A DNA stretch of 64,000 nt from Heterodera schachtii (taxonomy: Eukaryota; Nematoda; Chromadorea; Rhabditida; Heteroderidae). The notes beneath the pieces were generated by a model. It saw only the letters and a list, made by a program, of their open reading frames with translations, was not told where the DNA came from and did no database searches. Shown one piece after another: positions 58,201 to 64,000 of the stretch; position 1 is the first letter of the stretch; each line of letters begins with the position of its first letter. The stretch spans positions 1,921,787 to 1,985,786 of the forward strand of contig SIJG01000001.1 of NCBI GenBank assembly GCA_023374025.1. Direction: 5' to 3'. Both the position numbers and the translations under genes were made by a program.

Positions 58201-58840
58201 GTGCTGAAGATTATATTGGACAACGAAAACATCAGCTTAAGCAGCACTTATGTGAGTTTTAACTTGGTACTTATTTGTACCATTTTCTTACTAATTGTGT
58301 GCTTAATTACTTTATCAATGTAACTTTAATGGTGCTTAAATCGGTTTTAAATTTATATTCCGATAAAGGCTCCACTTTTATATGATATAAGCTTACCATA
58401 ACATTTTTAATGTGTACTTTGCATTTATTTATTTAGCCAAAACAATGGATGATCGATGTACAGGAAGATAATTGTACAATGCATGGAGCTCTAAGAGCGA
58501 ATACCGTACTGAACTTCACAATTACGGTGAAGGGGATCAGCGATTTTGAGTTGATTTTGAGCAGAAAGGACAAAAAAGACGCGGAAGAAAAAGCACTTTT
58601 AAAGCATTTATTCAAGCAAAAAATAGTCTCGGAACAAAAACAGCCTTTGCCCGCGTGGGCCACTCAATACGTTACGGTAAGTGTTACTGTAACAAATTAA
58701 GTTATTAAGAAAAATAAATAAAAATATTTAAGATAACTTACAAGGGGATGGCAACCCCAAAAGCGCAAGTGTTTTGTGTGCCGGAAAATCGTTGTACCAA
58801 GAAAAATGGAGAAATGGCCTACGAATATATTTTTAATTAA
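52214..58840 (+). CDS. Secreted multi-unit galectin-like protein, copy 2
   Basis: Same signal peptide and exon order as the 40.2-kb gene, in 6.6 kb instead of 9.6 kb. Clear exons: 52,214-52,297, about 52,355-52,534, 52,783-52,890, 52,979-53,150, 53,509-53,590, 53,640-53,850, 54,320-54,521, 54,772-54,850, 54,982-55,162, 55,500-55,550, 55,600-55,765, 56,328-56,403, 56,452-56,625, 56,670-56,720, 56,881-57,025, 57,118-57,195, 57,270-57,484, 57,660-57,925, 58,190-58,252, 58,437-58,676 and about 58,732-58,840 (stop TAA). Units end in galectin-like last strands: ITPAWAINFVRV with EGNVSLLEEPSV, FPPFAIDYVRV with DGNFSTEKEL, and LPAWATQYVT. One unit has GTTFLFRVQLLE then NNFAISLLHNRPEQ, close to the galectin F-x-I-x-L...F-N-P-R strand pair but without the consensus sugar-binding residues. 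Likely an extracellular lectin-like or binding protein; ligand unknown. Exon limits approximate. Confidence 0.6.
53975..54108. repeat. (GA)n-rich microsatellite
   Basis: About 130 bases of gagagagagaggaa units within an intron of the second galectin-like gene. The Ser/Leu-repeat frames on the minus strand are artefacts. Confidence 0.95.
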
Positions 58841-61240
58841 ACAAATTCCACCAATTAGGTAATAGCAATTATAATGATCTTATGAACCAATAATTTCGCT
58901 TTATTATTTATTTTATTTACTTTACATTTCCTAAAATTTTGCATTGTTTTTTATTTGAATAAAAATTTGTTTATCCTACCAAAAAAAAAAGAACTTTTAT
59001 TTGTTTACACATTTTGTCTCATAATTAAAAATCGCTTAATAGCAATTTTGTGGACAAAAAATTACTAAAAAAGAATTGAGTGAAATAAATCCTAAATTAT
59101 GCTTAAGCTGATCCACCTGCTGACCGTTAATTTATTTAACCATCCTTAAAAATCGCATTTCACTTTAGAAACTCCAAACATTTTGCCGGATAAGTGATTT
59201 TGGAACATTAATCCAGTTAAAAGAAACCTTTTGCTTTTTATAAGTTGCAAATATTTAAAAAGTTGTCCAATTTTTTCTTTGGAAAATCCATTGAGAGGGC
59301 GCCCGGAAAAAGCATCAGTGGAAAATGCGTCAGTGAAAATTTTATTGGCATAAAAACAAGTTCCTTACGTTTTCGAGGGCACTGACCAGAAATCTGGTAT
59401 TCATTTTGGCCAATTCTGAACCCCTGAAGCCGAACTCGAACAAAAAGTCGAAAGTCCAAATTTCGAGGTTAGAATTTTTGGTTCAAAAACGGCATAAATG
59501 ATCGCTTATTGAAGGACTGATGGCTTTCAGTTTGTTTCCGTGTATTTAAACCGATTTTAAGAAAAACCCTAATTTAAAAATTTTGACTTTTCGACTTTTT
59601 GTTAGAATTCGGGTTCGGGCTTTGGAATTTTTGCTAGTATTTATTTTTTATCTTTTTCTAAATTTGAGTCAAAATATGCAAATAAATTCCATTTCATTTT
59701 TCAAAATATCTCTGTCGGCGCCTTTTAGCAGCGCCGAACTCATTCCAATAAAGTCTTCAAAATTTAAATAATAAACTTAATTTTAAATTTTTGGAAAACA
59801 TTCAGGTGCTAGGTCGAACCTAAAAAAAGAATAAATGATTGTAATAATAAATAAAATAAAATTATTATTTATTTCAATAAAAATAAATTCTAAGTTTAAC
59901 CAAAAATTTCGTAAAATTTCGACTAAATAATTTTGTCTCTAATTTTTGAAACTTAATAAAAAAATTTTGGTCTTCCAAAATGTGTTAACATTTGTTGCTT
60001 TTTAATTTAATTTAATTTAATTTATCGAGCAAACCAAAGGCACATTAATGCTTTTATATGGTGAAAACAAACAAATAAAAATGATCAAATTAAAAACACA
60101 AAATGAATACCGAAATAAAAGTGAAATAAAAATAAATCAAATGTAAAATTCACAGGTGATTAAGTATAGTTTAAATATGGCACATGAAAATTTCCTACTC
60201 AGAACTCATTGCTTTTAGTAAACGGCGACATGAAGTTTGGGCACCAGAAATTTGGGCACCGAGAAGTTTGGGCACCAGAGGGAGGGATTTCAAAAAATAA
60301 AACAAAATAAATATATAAAATGTTATATAAATCATTAAAATTAGTAAATTTTAACAACCCTTGTGTTTTAAAATTTGTATGTTCTTGAAAATTAAAAAAT
60401 TTATGTATGGAAACTTGGCAATCTTATTATTTAGTCAATTCTTACGGTTGTTTAAACGTATAGTTAAACGTGTACTAGTTTCTGTTTGGACTTAGACCTG
60501 AATACCGGCTTAGTTGGGCTCGAAATAACAAGAGACCCATCTAATTCAATTTAAACTCATAAATTTTAAGTCTTGAACAGACCGAGCCTTGTAATATTAT
60601 AAATTACAAATAATACATATGTATGACATTGATATAGAATTAAGGTAATGAGTTTAGCAAAACAAGCATGCTTAAATCGAGTGAATATTCGTTAAGAAAA
60701 CTTTCTATTCCTAACTTTATTAAATTTATTATGGTTTGAAATTAGATGGTTGCAATTTATAGACAATTAAAAATATTTTTATTTTTTAAATCCTTAATTT
60801 GGTGCCCAAACTTTCCGGTGCCCAAATTTCTGGTGCCCAAACTTCCGCCCCCCTAGTAAACCCCTGAATTCCTTTGGCCTATTAATTTGCACCGCTACCA
60901 CTGGAAGGTTATTCCAGAACGCTAATATGAAATTTTTAGGTGGTTTTGTCAAGGTATTTTCAAATGTTTAGTGTAGGCTTATTTTTAGCTCCTTAGAACT
61001 CAAACTTCGAGCCATAAAACATTTTTTTTTACCCTATTATTTCCAACATTTTGAAGTTTTTAATGCATATTTTTCCGTTTAGGGCCAATTTTGAGGTTTT
61101 TAAGGCCGAGAGTCTATTTTATTCGGCCATTTTGTTGTGTCTCTTAATAAAAATATTTTCATATTTTCGGACATTTTTATAACAAATCCGCTTCCTCTCA
61201 CAACAATGCTTGTTCAAAGGCATAAACAGCAAAGAAAAAC
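58841..61240. other. Intergenic interval, repeats only
   Basis: No gene supported. It contains the MITE at 60,224-60,853 and, near 59,713, a diverged GC hairpin (gtcggcgccttttagcagcgccg). Open frames at about 59,240-59,770 read through Phe/Arg-rich repeat sequence. Confidence 0.55.
60224..60853. mobile_element. MITE with tandem tttgggcacc end motifs
   Basis: 630 bp. The left end carries three copies of agtttgggcacc-like words (gaagtttgggcaccagaaat...), the right end the complementary three. Duplication tagtaaac at 60216-60223 and 60854-60861 is exact over eight bases. Confidence 0.92.
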
Positions 61241-61242
61241 AA

Positions 61243-62695
61243 TTATTTATTTGATGGATTTGCCATTATCGCTTCGTGCGTTGTCTCTTGCTCGTCCAGG
61301 AAAATTTCGGCCACAGTTTTTGTAATTTTAACGCGGGGACGGCCCTTCCCTGGAAACGAATATTTATTTATTTTACAATAATTTTTATTTAAAATGTGAT
61401 TTGAATATTCGAAATGATTTATATGCGAATAAACCTTTGTTTGTCTGACCAGCAGTGATTGATGGTTGGTCATTAGTGTTGGGTAAGACTAAACAAAATT
61501 GAAATAAATTCAGTTAATTTTAAAAGAATCTTTGACCAAAATACCTGTTGCTTGTTTTGCTTGAAGTTGAGTAATTAGTTGGTTAATTTGGTCATTAGTA
61601 AGAGATGCTTGAATTAATTTAATAAAATGATAATTTATATTAATTAATGACCTGCTCCTTGTTGGTCTTGACCAACAACGGTTCCCATTTGCCCGTTAAT
61701 TTTTCCTTGGTCAGAGTTATTAATCAGTTGACCATTATTCGGTTGATAATCATTTGATGATCCTAAATTAAACAATCAAAATTTTTTAAATTTCAATTAT
61801 GCGACCGATTCTTTGCTGAACTTGCCCAGCAGGGTTAATTAATTGCCCATTAATTGAAGACTTTGTTGCTTGTCCAGCATTGTTAAGAGACCCTTAATGA
61901 AAAATATTGTAAATAAGGACAGGCTAATTGCTTGTTGTACGGCTCTATTGCTCGCTTTGTGCCCTTTACCTTGGCCTGCATTAAATGGGCTATAATTAGG
62001 AAATCCTAAACTAAAATTGTCAAATACTTAATGAAATTTTCAATTAATGACCGGCTCCTTGCTGCACTTGCGCACCAGTGCTGATTAATTGTTGCCTATT
62101 AACAGATAGTCCTGTCCCTTCGCCAACATTTTTAAGAGACCCTTAAAATGGTAATAGTTAATTTAAATAACAAAGCATAAAAAAATTAATTCATGACCGG
62201 TTCCTTGCTGCACTTGCGATACAGGGCTAATTAATTGCCCATTATTCGAAGAAGCGATTGGAGATTGGCCATTAATTAATTGTCCATTTTTAAATTGACC
62301 ATTATTAGTAGCTGCTTTGAAATAATTTAAATTATGCTAAATTAGTCAAATGAACAATTAAAATAGCAAACGGTGCCTTGGTTTTGGTTTGCAAATGTTC
62401 CTCCTTTTAATTGTAAATTTTTTGATTATTTTTGGTTTATTCACATGCCTTGTGCTTCTTGAACCGTGCTTGTTAATTGGCCATTATTTTGCGAGTCTTA
62501 AATTAAATTTAATTCATATTTTTTATTGATGATATGCACAAATTCATTTGTAAGATTATACCTTGATTTAATTGTCCATTAAAACCTGGAAGGCCGGAAT
62601 TTAAATTTTGATAAGCTAATTTAAAAATTACCAAGTTCCACAGTTTGCAAACACACACAGAAAATAATTGAAAAAATTAAAATTTTTATTGGCAT
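61243..62695 (-). CDS. Secreted repeat protein, about one repeat per exon
   Basis: Start at 62695: signal peptide MPIKILIFSIIFCVCLQTV. A ladder of short exons follows, each a variant of a NNGQLI...QVQQG.G unit: AYQNLNSGLPGFNGQLNQ (about 62,610-62,560), DSQNNGQLTSTVQEAQG (62,500-62,448), GTFANQNQGT (about 62,400), ATNNGQFKNGQLINGQ... (62,318-62,195), SLKNVGEGTGLSVNRQQLI... (62,143-62,047), GFPNYSPFNAGQGKG... (62,007-61,930), SLNNAGQATKSSINGQLI... (61,893-61,805), SSNDYQPNNGQLINNSDQG... (61,762-61,655) and LTNDQINQLITQLQAKQ (61,608-61,545). The end (61,490-61,243) is non-repetitive and includes GKGRPRVKITKTVAE before TAA. Most repeat exons begin and end in phase 1 (acceptor then two bases, donor after one), so they can be gained or lost without shifting frame. 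A GRPRVK word near the C-terminus resembles an AT-hook core; this is speculative. Function unknown; a secreted, variable protein. Confidence 0.7.
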
Positions 62696-62699
62696 TGCA

Positions 62700-64000
62700 A
62701 CTGCAAAAAAAACAAAAAATTAAATAAATTTTAAATAAATTAATAAACCTTCATTTTGGAAAATGAACAAACAAATTTACAATGATTTGGATTGATTCCA
62801 TCAGTTTTTGAGAGTAATGATCATAAATTTGAACGTATTGGAAGATCGATTAGTTAAGTGATTTCATATGTATGTTATTGCGCCAATTAGTAATTGCTTA
62901 AAATTACAACCATATTAATCATTGTCATTTTCACTCCCATTAATTTATTTTGTCAAACATTATTTTCTTTATTTTATGTATTAATTGTCTTTATGAATAT
63001 CAGTAAAGAAATGAATGAATTTTCAGAGTAAAAAGTTTTGAGTCTTATTTTGTGGAGTAAAAGCCAAAATTAGACTTAAAGTGTTAAAAAGACATGAAGA
63101 GAATTCGAACTTATTCTTATAAATCCTCAAAATCCATATAAGATCACTCGGTGTGGCTTATGAGTAGAAGTTGGATTAAATAAATGCCGAAAAGCCAAAA
63201 TTTATGGATATTAACAAAAATGAAAATTTTAATGCAAATATAATGAAAAGTGAAAGCATAAGCCAAAAATACTTAAAAAACATGGACATAAATTTTCCAA
63301 AGTTTATTCAAATTTATGCCGTTCCGTTTATGGTAGAGTTGTACGGGACCGGGACCTGGTACTGAAAAACACGTACAACTGAGTACCTTAAGTCCCGGTT
63401 TTGAGTTTTGACCGGGACCGGGAAAAGTCCCGGTTTTTCCCGGGTTTTCCAGCCAAAAAGCCCCGGTTTTTCAACCCAAAAAGTCCCGATTCCGGTTTTG
63501 CCCAAAATTCCCGGTCCCGTACAACTTTAGTTTATGACAATGACTCTTCCGTGCCGCACAGGCCGTTGTTCATCATGAAAAGGTCGGTTGATGGTTTAAA
63601 CTTTAAAGCATGATTTTTGCGTTTGATGATTTATCCCTCACCAACACGCAGTAATATTCATCGGCACAAGTTCAGATCGGCATTTTTTGGTCACCGTGCT
63701 GCTATTAGTTTGCCTTTTTATGAATGTTTCAAAAGGCGGAGCAGAAAGCGGCACAGATTGCCGTCGCGACATTTAATTGAAATGGTCTGCTTTTTGTTTG
63801 GGGGTCGTTTGGTTCACACCAACAAATTTTTTCCCAGAGGGTAAAAGTTAACATCAGATCAATCCGATTTCATAAACACCTTTTGCTTTGGGTTTTTGTG
63901 CCGAAAAAATAAAAATAAAATTTAATGACATAAATTTTGCCTGGTTCCAAAAGTTAATGTTTCAAATTTGAAAAAACCAAACAATCCTCAAACAGGATTA
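62700..64000. other. AT-rich region at window end, no supported gene
   Basis: It holds the MITE at 63,334-63,529. The plus frame at 63,617-63,844 (Arg/His-rich) has no start context or splice pattern that convinces me. A partial gene running out of the window cannot be excluded. Confidence 0.45.
63334..63529. mobile_element. GC-rich CCGGGA-type MITE
   Basis: 196 bp, ends tagagttgtacgggaccggg and cccggtcccgtacaacttta. The flanks gtttatgg (63326-63333) and gtttatga (63530-63537) are an 8-bp duplication with one change. Third member of the family at 26,232 and 36,276. Confidence 0.88.

Noticed and set aside
1000..64000. CRISPR arrays, operons and ribosome-binding sites
   Set aside because: No spaced direct-repeat array of that type exists, and the exon-intron structure shows this is eukaryotic DNA.

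Overview
The window looks like nuclear DNA of a small-genome nematode, most likely a tylenchid plant parasite of the cyst- or root-knot type. The base composition is strongly AT-rich. Genes are split into many short exons by introns that are often only 40-150 bases long. Most genes encode proteins with N-terminal signal peptides. The gene set includes several SPRY (RanBPM-type) proteins, at least one secreted, which resemble the expanded SPRYSEC families of cyst nematodes, and a nematode-type cathepsin Z. The species is inferred from gene content only. No ribosomal or mitochondrial marker long enough to place it is present.

Layout. 0-2.4 kb: two small secreted proteins of unknown function (minus strand). 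3.7-7.2 kb (minus): a nine-exon gene for an RNF216/TRIAD3-like RING-IBR-RING E3 ubiquitin ligase with a signal peptide. A 566-bp MITE sits at its second exon and appears to have supplied the splice acceptor. 8.3-8.9 kb: a 28S rRNA fragment and a six-copy 42-bp minisatellite. 9.0-9.6 kb: a small unrecognised CxxC protein. 10.7-11.8 kb: a SPRY gene without signal peptide. 13.3-15.0 kb: cathepsin Z-like cysteine protease. 15.7-19.7 kb (plus): a ten-exon, 886-residue secreted protein rich in Cys and Gln, with repeated C-x3-C-x3-C motifs. 20-24.3 kb: three small secreted proteins, two of them Cys-rich. 25.4-38.2 kb: a cluster of five SPRY loci (minus, plus pseudogene, plus, plus, minus). The pseudogene carries a hAT-like insertion. 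40.2-49.8 kb and 52.2-58.8 kb: two tandem, very similar, secreted proteins built from several galectin-like beta-sandwich units. 61.2-62.7 kb (minus): a secreted repeat protein with about one repeat per exon.

Intergenic and intronic space is crowded with non-autonomous DNA transposons. Eight have visible terminal inverted repeats and 8-9 bp target duplications, and one is a near-perfect 1.1-kb palindrome with TA target sites nested inside another element. There is no transposase gene.

Taken together the genes resemble a secretome/effector-rich region: secreted E3 ligase, SPRY proteins, lectin-like proteins, protease and repeat proteins. The highlights are the intact secreted RBR ligase with exonised transposon sequence, the nested transposons, the SPRY pseudogene with a precisely readable empty site, and the repeat-per-exon secreted gene. 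Exon boundaries were worked out by hand. Where I give exact coordinates, donor, acceptor and phase agree. Elsewhere they are approximate.
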